Source: Jannaschia donghaensis (GTDB taxonomy: Bacteria > Pseudomonadota > Alphaproteobacteria > Rhodobacterales > Rhodobacteraceae). Taken from it: a stretch of DNA of 64,000 nucleotides. The stretch's first letter is position 1; the number at the start of each line of letters is the position of its first letter. Positions 14,864 to 23,907 of the stretch are shown piece by piece. The DNA is taken from NCBI RefSeq assembly GCF_001403795.1, contig NZ_CXSU01000001.1:1-64000 (forward strand). The letters are read 5' to 3'. Both the position numbers and the translations under genes were made by a program. The notes under the pieces are model-generated. The model had not been told where the DNA came from. It searched no databases and saw nothing but the letters and a program-made list of their open reading frames with translations.

Positions 14864-15637
14864 ATGCTCGGAACCACATTCTTCGGAGACTTCGATCTCG
14901 CCTCGGCGGCGATCTGGGGCTTCTGGCTCTTCTTCGCGATCCTCGTGGTCTATCTCCAGGTCGAGAACCAGCGCGAAGGCTATCCGCTGGTCGACGACGA
15001 CGGCAAGGAAGCCGCGAGCCCGGGCCTCTTCCCCCTCGCGAAAGCCAAGACCTTCATCCTGCGCGACGGTCGCGGCACCGTGGTCGTCCCCCAGGAGCAG
15101 CGCCCCGACCGCGACGACTTGGCCCTGGCCCGCACCAGCGAGGCCGCAGGCTCTCCTTACGTGCCGACGGGTGACCCGATGGTCGACGGCGTCGGCCCCG
15201 CGTCCTGGGCGAACCGCGCCGATCACGCCGAACTCGACGGGCACGGTCACCCCAAGATCAAGCCGCTGTCGAACGTCGAGGGGTTCAACGTCTCGGCCGG
15301 CATCGACCCGCGCGGCCTGCCCGTCCAGACCGCCGATGGCGAAGTCGTGGGCCGCATCACCGACATGTGGATCGACGCGCCCGAGCAGATGGTCCGCTAT
15401 CTGGTGGCCGACCTGAACCCCGAAGGATCCGGTCAGGAGCGGCTGATCCCGATGAACTTCGCCCGTATCAAGCGCAACCGCGTTCAGATCGACTCGCTGC
15501 ACGCCGAACACATGGCGGGCATCCCCACCATCCGGAACAACGGCGAGATCACCCTCCTGGAGGAGGAAAAGATCATGGCCTGGTTCGGCGGCGGCACGCT
15601 TTATGCGACCAAGGCGCGGCTCGAGCCGCAACTCTGA
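14864..15637 (+). CDS. puhA: Photosynthetic reaction centre H subunit
   Basis: The 257-residue H subunit, with one N-terminal transmembrane helix (about residues 12-30, IWGFWLFFAILVVYLQ) and a cytoplasmic PRC-barrel domain that caps the L/M core and conducts protons to QB. The loop after the helix (ENQREGYPLVDDDGK) is diagnostic. An AGGAGG-type ribosome site precedes the ATG. It stands behind lhaA and before puhB, as in Rhodobacter. Confidence 0.97.
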   Translation: MLGTTFFGDFDLASAAIWGFWLFFAILVVYLQVENQREGYPLVDDDGKEAASPGLFPLAKAKTFILRDGRGTVVVPQEQRPDRDDLALARTSEAAGSPYVPTGDPMVDGVGPASWANRADHAELDGHGHPKIKPLSNVEGFNVSAGIDPRGLPVQTADGEVVGRITDMWIDAPEQMVRYLVADLNPEGSGQERLIPMNFARIKRNRVQIDSLHAEHMAGIPTIRNNGEITLLEEEKIMAWFGGGTLYATKARLEPQL

Positions 15638-15700
15638 CGACACCCTCCGGGGCGCGCATCCGTGCCCCGGAGGATCACACGCAAGCGGGAGGAACGACCC

Positions 15701-16339
15701 ATGCACCACGATGATTTCAAGTTCGAGCCCGTCCACGGATTGCCCGAAGCCCTGCCGGACGGAGAGCATATCCTCTGGCAAGGCTCCCCGGACCCCAAGC
15801 GTCTGGCGCGCAGCGCCTGGAAGGTGAACTGGGTCCTTGGATATTTCGCACTGCTGGCATTCTGGCGCGTCATGGCGTCGGCCGCCGATTTTCCGCTGAC
15901 GCAAGCCCTGCTGCACGCCGTGCCCTTCGTCCTGGCCGCCGGCGTGGCCGCCGCGATCCTGTACGGCATGGCCTGGGCGCAGGCGCGCGCGACGGTCTAT
16001 ACGCTGACCAATCGCCGGGTCGCGATGCGCATCGGCGCCGCGCTGACGATGACGCTGAACCTGCCCTATGTCTGCATCACCAACGCGAACCTGGCGGTGT
16101 CCAAGGACGGCACCGGCAACATCGCCTTCGATCTGTCGGCCGACGGCACGCGCATTTCGTATCTGATGTCCTGGCCCCACGTGCGCCCCTGGCATTTCGC
16201 ACCCGCGCAGCCCTGCCTGCGCGCGATTTCGGATGCCGCGCGCGTTGCCCGGATCTTTGCCGATGCCGCCGAAACCCGCGTGGCCGAGCCGCGGCTGACC
16301 CGCGACGACGCCCCCCAGACAGCCATCGCCGCGGAGTGA
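15701..16339 (+). CDS. puhB: Photosynthetic complex assembly protein PuhB
   Basis: A 212-residue membrane protein required for efficient reaction centre assembly. After a soluble N-terminus (FKFEPVHGLPEALPDGEHI), two or three hydrophobic segments (about residues 45-115) are followed by a PH-like C-terminal part (ARATVYTLTNRRVAMRIG). The ATG at 15701 has a GGGAGGAA ribosome site 7 bases upstream and matches the family start; an upstream in-frame ATG at 15662 is less likely. Confidence 0.94.
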   Translation: MHHDDFKFEPVHGLPEALPDGEHILWQGSPDPKRLARSAWKVNWVLGYFALLAFWRVMASAADFPLTQALLHAVPFVLAAGVAAAILYGMAWAQARATVYTLTNRRVAMRIGAALTMTLNLPYVCITNANLAVSKDGTGNIAFDLSADGTRISYLMSWPHVRPWHFAPAQPCLRAISDAARVARIFADAAETRVAEPRLTRDDAPQTAIAAE

Positions 16340-16344
16340 CCCCC

Positions 16345-16821
16345 ATGCAACGCAATCCCACCGCCTCCCTCGCCAACCAGATGAAGCACCGCGACCGCGA
16401 AATGGTCCCGCGTTTTCTGGTGCAAGCCATGTTCGCCCTGATGATCGGGACGCTGGCGCTCGTTGCCTACGCCCGTCTCACCGACCGCCCGTTGGAAGGC
16501 ACGCGCCCGACGGCGACCATCGTGGAGGAACGCAGCTTCACCATGGTCGGCGACCGCGGCACCGGGGTCGGTCTTTTCGACGCAAACAACGTGCAAGTCG
16601 CTCATTCCAATGATAACAAGAAGGGGTTCATCGACGTCATCTGGGTGTCGGTGAATCGCGAGCGCCTTGTGCAAGGCGCAGACATGGCCGCCCCGATACG
16701 GGTCGTCCGCAGGGACGACGGGAAAACGGCCATCCTGGACGATGCGACAGGCTGGTCCATCGTCCTGATCGGGTACGGTCGTGACAATGTCGCGGCCTTC
16801 GCCGACCTTCTGGACAGCTGA
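16345..16821 (+). CDS. puhC: Photosynthetic complex assembly protein PuhC
   Basis: A 158-residue protein with one N-terminal membrane anchor (about residues 25-45, VQAMFALMIGTLALVAYARL) and a periplasmic domain, as in PuhC, which supports RC-LH1 assembly. The ATG at 16345 has GGAG eight bases upstream. A GTG at 16336 that overlaps the puhB stop is an alternative start and would add three residues. It lies directly behind puhB in the conserved puhABC order. Confidence 0.92.
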   Translation: MQRNPTASLANQMKHRDREMVPRFLVQAMFALMIGTLALVAYARLTDRPLEGTRPTATIVEERSFTMVGDRGTGVGLFDANNVQVAHSNDNKKGFIDVIWVSVNRERLVQGADMAAPIRVVRRDDGKTAILDDATGWSIVLIGYGRDNVAAFADLLDS

Positions 16822-16838
16822 ACGGAGGACTAACGACC

Positions 16839-17135
16839 ATGGGACTTCTCACCCGCACCAAGGAAACCGCACCCTGCGAGATCACCATCTCGCACCGGTT
16901 CGAAGAGCTTTCGGCGCATTGCAAGTTCCTCAACGGCGCCGTGATCGGCCCCGGTGATACCGTGGAGGTCGACGGACCCGAACTGATGGCCGCCTACGGC
17001 GAGGTCGTGTCCGACACGCGCACCGCGACGATCACGCGGGCCAGCGATCTGGAACGCCTCTGGACCCGCTGGACCGGCGATTTCGAATTCATGGAACTGT
17101 GCGAGTTCTCCTTCTCCGAAGAGGTCCTGTCATGA
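16839..17135 (+). CDS. Conserved-position 98-residue protein between puhC and acsF, function unknown
   Basis: A small soluble protein, acidic towards its C-terminus, with no signal peptide or membrane helix. It contains two cysteines near the N-terminal third (Cys13, Cys28) and one near the end (Cys88), followed by SFSEEVLS. It has a clear GGAGG ribosome site before the ATG, and its stop overlaps the acsF ATG (ATGA), so it is very probably translated and coupled to the cyclase. The position suggests a role with AcsF or in complex assembly, but this rests only on neighbourhood. Confidence 0.8.
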   Translation: MGLLTRTKETAPCEITISHRFEELSAHCKFLNGAVIGPGDTVEVDGPELMAAYGEVVSDTRTATITRASDLERLWTRWTGDFEFMELCEFSFSEEVLS

Positions 17136-18268
17136 ACAAGCCCACCCATTCCGCCTTTGCCGACACCGCCGAAGAGGCGATCGCCGCCCAGGATGCCGCC
17201 GCCGAACGCGATTTCGCCGATGGCATGACGTCCGAGATGGCCACCGAAGTCGCCATGCAGAACACCCTGCTGACGCCGCGCTTCTACACCACCGATTTCG
17301 AGGAAATGGACGCCATCGACGTCACCCCCGTGCGCGAAGACTGGGACAAGTTGATCGCACAGATGAAATCCGACCCCAACCGCGGCCATTTCAAGAAAAA
17401 CGACGATTGGCAGGTCGACTGGGAAGGTATGGAGCCGGCCCTGCGCAAGGAGTTCATCGACTTCCTGATCTCGTCGTGCACCGCCGAATTTTCAGGCTGC
17501 GTGCTCTACAAGGAAATGAAGCGGCGCGGCAGCAACGACGACATCACCACTCTGTTTCAGCTGATGGCCCGTGACGAGGCACGCCACGCCGGGTTCATCA
17601 ACGACACCCTGCGCGAGGCGGGGATCCGGGTGAACCTGGGCTTCCTGACGCAAAAGAAGAAATACACCTATTTCCGGCCCAAGTTCATCTACTACGCGAC
17701 GTATCTGTCCGAAAAGATCGGCTATGCCCGCTACATCACCATCTTCCGCCACCTGGAGGAACATCCCGACAAGCGGTTCCACCCGATCTTCAAGTGGTTC
17801 CGGGAATGGTGCAACGATGAGTTCAGCCACGGCGAAGCCTTTGCCCTGCTGATCAAGACCGATCCCAAACTGACGTCGGGCGTCAACAAGCTGTGGATCA
17901 AGTTCTTCCTCACGGCGGTCTATTCGACCATGTGGGTCCGCGATCATCAGCGGCCCGTCTTCCACGACGCCCTCGGCGTCGATGTGACCTGGTACGGGCA
18001 GGAGGTCTTTCGCAAGACATCCGAGATCACCAAGCAGGTCTATCCCTTCACACTCGACATCGATCATCCCCGCTGGCTGAAGAACCTCAACAAGATGGAG
18101 GAAGCCTCCCGGCAGATCGCCGCCGCCAAGGCGCGCGGCGGGATCGAGGGGGGCGTGGCGCGCGCGGGCGGCATGGCCAAGGCGGCGTTCTACTTCGTTT
18201 CGACCCTGCTGATCCCGTCGATCCCGAACGAGGTGCCCGAAAGCCCCCGGATGGAGCCCGCATACTGA
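17132..18268 (+). CDS. acsF: Aerobic Mg-protoporphyrin IX monomethyl ester oxidative cyclase
   Basis: A 378-residue di-iron enzyme that forms the isocyclic ring E using O2. The two ExxH-type iron sites are visible as LMARDEARHAGF and WCNDEFSHGEAF, with additional carboxylates in between. The protein is full length and the ATG overlaps the stop of the 98-residue gene. No anaerobic (radical SAM) BchE is present in the window, so ring closure here depends on oxygen, in keeping with an aerobic phototroph. Confidence 0.96.
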   Translation: MNKPTHSAFADTAEEAIAAQDAAAERDFADGMTSEMATEVAMQNTLLTPRFYTTDFEEMDAIDVTPVREDWDKLIAQMKSDPNRGHFKKNDDWQVDWEGMEPALRKEFIDFLISSCTAEFSGCVLYKEMKRRGSNDDITTLFQLMARDEARHAGFINDTLREAGIRVNLGFLTQKKKYTYFRPKFIYYATYLSEKIGYARYITIFRHLEEHPDKRFHPIFKWFREWCNDEFSHGEAFALLIKTDPKLTSGVNKLWIKFFLTAVYSTMWVRDHQRPVFHDALGVDVTWYGQEVFRKTSEITKQVYPFTLDIDHPRWLKNLNKMEEASRQIAAAKARGGIEGGVARAGGMAKAAFYFVSTLLIPSIPNEVPESPRMEPAY

Positions 18269-18269
18269 C

Positions 18270-19079
18270 ATGCTCGACGCCTGGATCATGACACCCTGGA
18301 TCGCGGCGGTCTTCGCCGTCTTCGCTTGGTGGTTCGCCACCGGGGCGATCCTGATCGTGGTCCGACGCTCGGACGCGGGCGACCGGATGGCCCATGGCCG
18401 CTCGGTCGTCCTGGCTGTCCCGCTTCTGGCGCTCGGCATCGCGGGGTTGATCGTCACCTCCGGCGATCTCACGCCGCTCAACATCTATCTGTCCTTCGGC
18501 TCGGTCCTGCTGATCTGGGGCTGGATCGAGCTGGCCTTTCTGGCGGGCGTCATTACCGGGCCCGAACGCGGCGACTGCCCGCCGGGCCTGACCGGCTGGC
18601 CGCGATTCGTGCGTGCCTGGACAGCGATGTCCCACCACGAAATCGCACTGCTGCTGGGTCTGCTCGCCGTCGTCGTGGCCAGCCATCCGGCGGAAAATCC
18701 CTTCGGCCTTTGGGCCTATGTCATCCTGTTCTTCGCGCGCATCTCGGCCAAGCTGAACCTGTTCTTCGGGGCGCCGCGCATCAACACCGAATTCATGCCG
18801 CGCCCACTGGCCCATCTGAAATCATACTTCCGGCAGGGCCCGATCACACTGGCTTTCCCGATCGGCGTCACGCTGCTGTCGGCCGCGACGATCTGCTTCG
18901 GCGAACGGCTCGTCTCCGCGTCCGATCCTGCCACCGCGGTGGGGTTTGCCCTACTTGCGACGCTGGCCGGATTGGCGACACTTGAACACTGGCTGATGGT
19001 GGTGCCCCTGCCTGACGCGAAACTATGGCGCTGGATGCTTCCCGTGCCGAAGACCCATCAAGAAGGGACCGACCCATGA
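18270..19079 (+). CDS. puhE: Photosynthetic complex assembly protein PuhE
   Basis: A 269-residue membrane protein with seven or so hydrophobic helices, belonging to the PuhE family (DUF3623) always found in puh operons. In Rhodobacter its loss perturbs reaction centre assembly and bacteriochlorophyll production. The conserved central block [20 protein letters not shown] is present. The ATG follows acsF by one base and the stop overlaps the hemA ATG (ATGA). Confidence 0.93.
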   Translation: MLDAWIMTPWIAAVFAVFAWWFATGAILIVVRRSDAGDRMAHGRSVVLAVPLLALGIAGLIVTSGDLTPLNIYLSFGSVLLIWGWIELAFLAGVITGPERGDCPPGLTGWPRFVRAWTAMSHHEIALLLGLLAVVVASHPAENPFGLWAYVILFFARISAKLNLFFGAPRINTEFMPRPLAHLKSYFRQGPITLAFPIGVTLLSAATICFGERLVSASDPATAVGFALLATLAGLATLEHWLMVVPLPDAKLWRWMLPVPKTHQEGTDP

Positions 19080-20290
19080 ACTTCGACGCAATGTTCGACG
19101 CACAGCTTCAGGCCCTGAAGGATGAAGGAAATTATCGCTACTTCAAGGAATTGGAGCGCAAGTGCGGCAAGTTCCCTCGCGCCGCCAACCACGAAGACGG
19201 AGAGACGCGGGACATCACCGTCTGGTGTTCCAACGACTATCTGGGCATGGGCCAGCATCCCAAGGTCGTCGAGGCGATGTGCGAAGCCGTGCAACGCACC
19301 GGCACCGGCGCGGGCGGCACGCGCAACATTTCGGGCACCAACCACGATCACCTTTTGCTGGAGGCCGAACTGGCCGATCTGCACGGCAAGGAAAACGCCC
19401 TGCTTTTCACATCCGGCTACGTGTCGAACTGGGCCGCGCTGTCTACCCTGGGCAGCCGCCTGGCCGACTGCGTGATCCTGTCGGATTCGGGCAACCACGC
19501 CTCGATGATCGAGGGCATCCGCCATTCCAAGGCCAAGAAGGTCATCTGGAAGCATAACGACGTGAAGGATCTGGAGGCCAAGCTGGCCGCCCTGCCCGCC
19601 AACGTCCCCAAGATCGTCGCCTTTGAATCGGTCTATTCCATGGATGGCGACATCTGCCCGATGAAGGAAATCGTCGAGGTGTCCGAGAAATACGGCGCAA
19701 TGACCTATCTCGACGAAGTCCACGCCGTCGGCCTGTATGGCCCGCGCGGTGGCGGCGTCTCCGAGCGCGAGGGCCTGGCCCATCGCATCACCCTGATCGA
19801 AGGCACGCTGGGCAAGGCCTACGGCGTCGTCGGCGGCTATATCACCGGGTCCGCCGCGCTGTGCGATTTCATCCGCAGCTTCGCGTCGGGCTTCATCTTC
19901 ACCACCGCCCTGCCTCCGGCCGTGGCCGCCGCCGCGCGCGCGTCGATCATCCATCTGAAGGAAAGCAGCGCCGAGCGGATGCAGCAGCGCCGTCAGGTCG
20001 CCCGCCTGCGCAACGCCCTCGACCGCCAGGGGATTCCCCACATGATCAACGACAGCCACATCGTGCCCGTCATGATCAAGGATCCGGTCAAGACCCGAAT
20101 GCTGGCCGATCATCTGATGGACGAATGGGGTATCTACGTCCAACCCATCAACTATCCGACCGTGCCCAAGGGGACGGAACGCCTGCGCTTTACCCCCTCC
20201 CCGCTGCACACGGACGCCGACATCGACCATCTGGTCAACGCGCTGTCCCATCTATGGAAGCAGTGCGCCATCGCTCACGCAGTGGCCTGA
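19076..20290 (+). CDS. hemA: 5-aminolevulinate synthase
   Basis: A 404-residue pyridoxal-phosphate enzyme that condenses glycine and succinyl-CoA to 5-aminolevulinate, the first committed tetrapyrrole precursor. Family motifs include [13 protein letters not shown], the [13 protein letters not shown] glycine loop, and the PLP lysine in [13 protein letters not shown] (about residue 248). It closes the puh operon, so precursor supply is co-transcribed with complex assembly. Its 3' end overlaps the convergent permease gene by 16 bases. Confidence 0.97.
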   Translation: MNFDAMFDAQLQALKDEGNYRYFKELERKCGKFPRAANHEDGETRDITVWCSNDYLGMGQHPKVVEAMCEAVQRTGTGAGGTRNISGTNHDHLLLEAELADLHGKENALLFTSGYVSNWAALSTLGSRLADCVILSDSGNHASMIEGIRHSKAKKVIWKHNDVKDLEAKLAALPANVPKIVAFESVYSMDGDICPMKEIVEVSEKYGAMTYLDEVHAVGLYGPRGGGVSEREGLAHRITLIEGTLGKAYGVVGGYITGSAALCDFIRSFASGFIFTTALPPAVAAAARASIIHLKESSAERMQQRRQVARLRNALDRQGIPHMINDSHIVPVMIKDPVKTRMLADHLMDEWGIYVQPINYPTVPKGTERLRFTPSPLHTDADIDHLVNALSHLWKQCAIAHAVA

Positions 20291-21750
20291 CCGCCCCGCC
20301 GCCCTTCCACCCGAAGGACGGCTCCGCCCCCCATTGCCGCCCGCAACCGTCGCGACACGGCGTCGATGGCCAGCGTGATCGCGATCGTCACCGCCAGCAG
20401 CGCGAGCACCCGGTCCAGCCGCAGCTCGGCCACGTTCGTCTGAATGTGGAAGCCCAGCGTGGCGATCCCCAACAATCCGACGATCGCGGATTCCCGCACG
20501 ATGATCTCCCAACGATAGAGACACAGTGCCACGAAATTGCCCGACAGACGGGGAAACAGCTCCCACCCCGCCAGCGTCAGTCCGCGCGCGGCGTCGGCGC
20601 GCAACGGCACGTCCGCCGCCTGCCGTCCCATCAGATGCGCGATGATCGCGCCGTTGTGCAGCGCCAGCGCCAGAACGGCCGGCAGCAGGGACAGGCCGAA
20701 GACCTGCAGGAACACGAAGGCCAGCATGTATTCCGGCAGGGACCGCAGCACGACCAGCACCCCGTGCCCCACCCACGATCCGGCCCGCCCCGCCACACGC
20801 GGCACGATCATCGGGAAGGCCACCACCGCCAGCAACGCCGCCCCCGCCAGCGCCAGTTGCGCCACCACCAGCGTCGCGATCGCGCCCGGCAGCGCCTGAT
20901 CCACGAACACGCGCTCCAACCATCCCGTCCAATCGCCCCCCGTACGTACGGGGGCCGGCACCACGTCCCACAAGAACCGCCATAACGCACCGTCTCCCAT
21001 CGGTGGATGCCTCAACAAGGTCAGCGCGATGATCGACGCACCCAGATACAGCGGTGCCAATCGCCAGATCATCCAACGCCGCATCGGCAGGATCAGCGCG
21101 AGAAAGATCAGCAGGCAGGCCGCCGCGGCCCCGTATTCGGCCTGCCGAAAATACGTCTCCAACTGAAAGCCCAGCGTCGGCAAGCCGACGAAGCCCAACA
21201 CTGCGGACGACCGCAATCCGCATTCCAGACGGTAGAGCGTATAGGTCCGCATCTGCGGCAAGCTGCCCGGCAACCGCCCCCACAACAATGCAACCGCCCC
21301 GCCCACGCCCGGCGGCACGGGGTCGGGCGCTTCCTCCATGTATTCGGCAAACACCTTTGCGAAAATCCCGGCATAGGGCAGCCCGATGGCCAGCACCCCG
21401 GTCAGCGGCGACAGACCCGTGACGTTCAGCAAAAGCAGCGCCCAGAACAACTCGTGCACGGCGCGCACCGAAACGCACAGCCACCGAACCGGCGCGCGGT
21501 GATAGACTGGGGCCAGGATCAGGCCCGCGACCGCCCCGAAGGCCACGCCGCAGAACGCGAAGGCCAATGTCAGCCCCGTCGCCCGCGCCAATCCGCCCGG
21601 ATCCGAAAAATCCGGCGACAGCAACCCCCGCCCCATCGCCGCCAGCGTCAACCAGGGGTCGGGACGCACCGCCGACAGATCCGCAAGGACGAAGGCAACG
21701 GCGGTCAGCACGGCGAACCCCGCGCAGACGTCCCGCGCGCGCAACGTCAC
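20275..21750 (-). CDS. Tandem-fused PhnE-type ABC permease
   Basis: A 491-residue membrane protein made of two PhnE-like permease units in one chain (about residues 1-240 and 260-491). Each has around six hydrophobic segments and an EAA-type loop ([19 protein letters not shown] in the first, [20 protein letters not shown] in the second). The likely role is the membrane channel of the importer encoded with the downstream-listed ATPase and binding protein. The fusion gives both permease halves from one gene, where related systems usually use two genes or a homodimer. Substrate is inferred only from the binding protein. Confidence 0.82.
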   Translation of the reverse strand: MTLRARDVCAGFAVLTAVAFVLADLSAVRPDPWLTLAAMGRGLLSPDFSDPGGLARATGLTLAFAFCGVAFGAVAGLILAPVYHRAPVRWLCVSVRAVHELFWALLLLNVTGLSPLTGVLAIGLPYAGIFAKVFAEYMEEAPDPVPPGVGGAVALLWGRLPGSLPQMRTYTLYRLECGLRSSAVLGFVGLPTLGFQLETYFRQAEYGAAAACLLIFLALILPMRRWMIWRLAPLYLGASIIALTLLRHPPMGDGALWRFLWDVVPAPVRTGGDWTGWLERVFVDQALPGAIATLVVAQLALAGAALLAVVAFPMIVPRVAGRAGSWVGHGVLVVLRSLPEYMLAFVFLQVFGLSLLPAVLALALHNGAIIAHLMGRQAADVPLRADAARGLTLAGWELFPRLSGNFVALCLYRWEIIVRESAIVGLLGIATLGFHIQTNVAELRLDRVLALLAVTIAITLAIDAVSRRLRAAMGGGAVLRVEGRRGGQATA

Positions 21751-22397
21751 GTATAAAGCTCCATCAATCGTGCGGCATCGACGTCCGCCGTGGCCGCGTC
21801 CAACACGATGCCCCCAGCCTTCAGCCCCACGATGCGGGTGGCGGAACGCAGCGCCTGGCCGGTATCGTGCAAGACCATGATCGAGGTCCCGAAATCGCCC
21901 GACAGCGCCAGCAGCAGCGCGTCGCCCTGCGCCGGGTCCAACGCCGACACAGGCTCGTCCGCGAACACCGTCGCGCCGCCGCGCAGCATCGCACGGGCCA
22001 GCGCCACCCGCTGCCGCTGCCCCCCCGACAGCGACGCGACCGGGCGACGGCCAAGCCCGGTCAGACCGACGCGGTCCAGAACCTCCTCGACCGACCGACG
22101 CTCGGCCGTGTTCGGCCGGATCAGCGTGCGCAGGTTGCGCGCCGCGCCGAAGTCATCCAGCCGTCCCATCCAGACATTGTGAAAAACCGACAACGCATCG
22201 ACCAAGCCGTGATCTTGCGCCACCACCGCAACCCGGCCATCGGCCCGGTCGTGCAACGCGCGCAGCAGGGTCGATTTACCCACACCGCTGCGCCCCATCA
22301 GGGCCACACGCTCCCCGTCCGCGATCTGCAGCGTGACGTCCCGCAGGACGGCCTCCTTCCCCCAGCCGAGCGTTTCCGACCGGAGCGCCAGCGTCAT
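21747..22397 (-). CDS. PhnC-like ABC transporter ATP-binding protein
   Basis: A 216-residue ATPase with Walker A GRSGVGKSTLL (about residues 35-45), signature [14 protein letters not shown], Walker B TVFADEPVSALDP and switch histidine VLHDTG. It is slightly shorter than the usual PhnC (about 260) because the region after Walker A is compact. It overlaps the permease gene by four bases and the binding-protein gene by one, so the three form a single import operon. Confidence 0.88.
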   Translation of the reverse strand: MTLALRSETLGWGKEAVLRDVTLQIADGERVALMGRSGVGKSTLLRALHDRADGRVAVVAQDHGLVDALSVFHNVWMGRLDDFGAARNLRTLIRPNTAERRSVEEVLDRVGLTGLGRRPVASLSGGQRQRVALARAMLRGGATVFADEPVSALDPAQGDALLLALSGDFGTSIMVLHDTGQALRSATRIVGLKAGGIVLDAATADVDAARLMELYT

Positions 22398-23236
22398 CAG
22401 TCGATGATGTCCAGATCGCGCGCCGTATCCTCGATCGGTTGATACAGCGCATTGTCTGCCGGGATGAAGGCCGCGCGCGGGAAGGACGCCAGAAGATCGG
22501 CATCGTCCATGCCCAGAAGCGCGTCGCGCACCCGCGCCGTGAAGCCGTCGCCGAACCGCGCGTCCACATCGCCCCGGATCGTCCAGTTGTAGTCGGGATA
22601 TGGCGGCGTCTGCCAGATCACGCGGGTCGCGTCGGCCTCGGGCGCGCCTTCGGCCACCGCCTTGTTGTAAACGGTGTAGTTCAGCGCCCCCACCTCATAG
22701 GCCCCCGATGCGACCAGCCGAAGCGTCTGACCGTGATCGCCCGAATATCCGACATCGGAAAACAGCTCTGACGGGGACATCCCCGTCTCCTCGCGCAGCC
22801 AGAATTCCGGCATCAGGCGACCGGAGGTGGAGGTTTGCGCCCCAAAGGTGAACCGGCGGCCCGCGATATCGGGAAACGCCTCCGACGCCTCGATCCCGGT
22901 GTCCACATTCGCGATGAAATAGGTGACGAATTCCTCGTCTTCCGACCCCTGCGCCAACGCCTGGCTGCCCGGCACGGCAATCCGGGCCTGAACACCCGAC
23001 AGCCCGCCGAACCAGCCCAGCTGGATCTGATCGGCGCGGAACGCGGTGACGGCGGCGGCATAGCTCTTGACCGGCACGTATTCGACATCCACGCCCAGTT
23101 CGGCTTCCAGATAATCCGCGACGGCCCCGAACCGGGCGATCAACCGGGTTTCGTCATCGTCGGGAATGGCCGAGAAATAGAGCGTCTGTGCCCCAGCGGG
23201 CAGGGTCGTCAGCAAAAGCAGGACAAGGGCTTTCAT
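22397..23236 (-). CDS. PhnD-like periplasmic binding protein, putative selenate/phosphonate type
   Basis: A 279-residue exported protein with a short signal peptide (MKALVLLLLTTLPAGAQ). The conserved stretches FSAIPDDDETRL, EYVPVKSYAAAV and QLGWFGGLSGVQA are typical of the PhnD-like family that is annotated as putative selenate or phosphonate binding. Such annotation rests on genomic association, so the true ligand could be another small oxyanion or organophosphorus compound. The ATG at 23234-23236 was chosen because it opens the signal peptide. First gene of the importer operon. Confidence 0.82.
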   Translation of the reverse strand: MKALVLLLLTTLPAGAQTLYFSAIPDDDETRLIARFGAVADYLEAELGVDVEYVPVKSYAAAVTAFRADQIQLGWFGGLSGVQARIAVPGSQALAQGSEDEEFVTYFIANVDTGIEASEAFPDIAGRRFTFGAQTSTSGRLMPEFWLREETGMSPSELFSDVGYSGDHGQTLRLVASGAYEVGALNYTVYNKAVAEGAPEADATRVIWQTPPYPDYNWTIRGDVDARFGDGFTARVRDALLGMDDADLLASFPRAAFIPADNALYQPIEDTARDLDIID

Positions 23237-23303
23237 GGGGGCACCGGCGGCAAGGAAAGGATGCTCTTCTAGAACAACCCTCGCCGCCGGATTGCAACCC
23301 GGC

Positions 23304-23843
23304 TCAGACCACCGCCAGGACCACGACCATCGCCAGCGCATAGATCACGATCGCGCCGCCGATCAGCAGGTAATGAAAATTGCCCGCCGTCTGCGCCCGC
23401 AAGATCGACTTCATCTGACCCATCAGATCGGGCCAGGTGTAGCTGACGAAATCGCCTTGGGTGAAAACGGCCTTGATGCGACCTTCCGAGTCGACGACCG
23501 GCAGACGGCGGAACCGCTCGTTCGACATCATGCGCAGCCAGTCCAGCATATCGTCGGTTTCGCGCGCCACACGCGGATCGGCGGTCATGATATCCGACAG
23601 CTTGGTCGTCTTGGCGTCCAGCCCCCGACCCACCAGCTTGTTCATCACATCGCGCTCGGTCACGACGCCCAGCACCTTGTCGTCGCCGTCGGTCACGATC
23701 ACACAGCCGTAGTTCAGGTCCGACATGGCCGACACCGCGTCGAAGATCGTCATGTCGGGCGGCCCGGTCAGCGGCTTGGTCTTGGTCTTGTATTCCGCGC
23801 GGTCCATCAGGCGATTGCCCGCCCGCTGTTCGGTTTGTGCCAT
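23304..23843 (-). CDS. CBS-domain protein with C-terminal membrane anchor
   Basis: A 179-residue protein with two CBS motifs (about residues 25-75 and 85-145; FDAVSAMSDLNYGCVIVTD, RFRRLPVVDSEGRIKAVFT) that usually bind adenosine nucleotides. One hydrophobic helix at the end (about 155-179, YLLIGGAIVIYALAMVVVL) anchors it. The ATG at 23843 follows a GGAGACG ribosome site. It lies 64 bases after the dehalogenase gene on the same strand. It may sense energy charge near the membrane; a direct partner cannot be named. Confidence 0.82.
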   Translation of the reverse strand: MAQTEQRAGNRLMDRAEYKTKTKPLTGPPDMTIFDAVSAMSDLNYGCVIVTDGDDKVLGVVTERDVMNKLVGRGLDAKTTKLSDIMTADPRVARETDDMLDWLRMMSNERFRRLPVVDSEGRIKAVFTQGDFVSYTWPDLMGQMKSILRAQTAGNFHYLLIGGAIVIYALAMVVVLAVV

Positions 23844-23907
23844 GGTCGTCTCCTGCAAATCGGTTCGTCTCTAACCTAGCCGCTGGCGCCCCTGCGTCAA
23901 ATGGCAG

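Noticed and set aside
14405-16195. A 596-codon minus-strand frame opposite lhaA-puhA-puhB
   Set aside because: It crosses three well-supported genes and their spacers and has no recognisable protein features.
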